Of a DNA stretch of 30,717 nt, positions 30,442 through 30,717 are shown piece after piece. The DNA is from JBNKFQ01 sp050289385 (GTDB lineage: Bacteria > Pseudomonadota > Gammaproteobacteria > Pseudomonadales > Porticoccaceae), in contig JBNKFQ010000256.1 of NCBI GenBank assembly GCA_050289385.1, positions 1-30,717 on the forward strand. Reading direction: 5' to 3'. Position numbers and translations under genes: made by a program. The notes beneath the pieces were generated by a model. It worked only from the letters and a program-made list of their open reading frames with translations. It had not been told where the DNA came from and made no database searches. Within the stretch, counting starts at the first letter, position 1, and the number at the start of each line of letters is the position of its first letter.

Positions 30442-30717
30442 TTATTCAGCAAGTGCTGCGGCAACCACCGGGGTCCGACGATTCAGCCACAGCACCATCA
30501 CCACCAAAAGCACCATTAGCATGGATATTCCCAACAGCGGGTGCCAGCCAAAACGATCGACGACCAAGCCAGAACTCAATGCCGCTATTGCCTGAATTCC
30601 AAATACCGCAAATTCATTGACCGACTGTACCCGGAAGCGTTCTTCCGGACGATAACAGAAAGGCAACAAGACCGTACCGCCAACAAAGAGGAAATTCCAG
30701 CCCACGCCCAGTAATAC
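30442..30717 (-). CDS. MFS transporter, C-terminal part (runs off the right edge)
   Basis: The frame is open from the right edge to the TAA at 30442-30444, giving about 91 residues. They form the last helices of a major facilitator superfamily protein: LLGVGWNFLFVGGTVLLPFC, a cytoplasmic loop YRPEERFRVQSVNEF, a helix GIQAIAALSSGLVVDRFGW and a final helix ISMLMVLLVVMVLWLNRR. The loop 'Y.peER.r.Qs.NeF' with the preceding GWNFLFVGGT is typical of a YjiJ/DUF-like MFS subgroup that I cannot link to a substrate. The start is outside the window; a GTG at 30705 is internal. Confidence 0.8.
   Translation of the reverse strand, partial: VLLGVGWNFLFVGGTVLLPFCYRPEERFRVQSVNEFAVFGIQAIAALSSGLVVDRFGWHPLLGISMLMVLLVVMVLWLNRRTPVVAAALAE

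Overview
The window is chromosomal housekeeping DNA from a gammaproteobacterium. Gene order is the best clue. From pilO to aroB, and again from psd/rhdA through rsgA, orn, queG, nnr, tsaE, amiB, mutL, miaA, hfq, hflX, hflK, hflC, a DUF2065 gene, hisZ and purA, it follows the arrangement I know from Pseudomonas. The motAB pair that Pseudomonas has next to rsgA and the damX-like gene usual after aroB are absent. This fits a relative of Pseudomonadales/Cellvibrionales; the exact genus cannot be read from the sequence.

Layout. Positions 1-2911 hold the end of the type IV pilus assembly cluster (pilO end, pilP, pilQ), followed by a terminator and aroK, aroB (shikimate pathway) and hemE (heme). At 6065-7438 is a DUF3391/HD-GYP-type protein whose metal-binding residues look eroded. 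The minus-strand run rsgA-rhdA-psd (10194 to 7467) diverges from orn, which converges on queG. From 12263 to 25831 there is a long plus-strand series: nnr, tsaE, amiB, mutL, miaA, hfq, hflX, hflK, hflC, DUF2065, hisZ, purA (metabolite repair, tRNA modification, cell-wall hydrolysis, mismatch repair, RNA chaperone, membrane protease control, histidine and purine synthesis). Then come an ElaA-like acetyltransferase and a TauE/SafE-type permease. On the minus strand are cysD and cysN (sulfate activation), a decayed membrane-protein fragment, and the end of an MFS transporter that runs off the right edge.

The most unusual feature is not a gene. Five intergenic gaps (aroB/hemE, orn/queG, amiB/mutL, mutL/miaA, hisZ/purA) are filled by inverted repeats whose arms are tandem or degenerate 7-bp repeats. 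The heptamer differs between loci. Four of the five begin on, or within 6 nt of, the upstream stop codon, and four end just before the next start codon. Two of them share a related unique core in opposite orientations, which suggests a dispersed, MITE-like or slippage-driven element family. One supplies the C-terminal tail of QueG. A different inverted repeat, built on GGTGGATTA, forms the apparent terminator of the permease gene and supplies the last residues and stop codon of CysN. CysN also carries a shortened, degenerate APS-kinase (CysC-like) domain without a P-loop.
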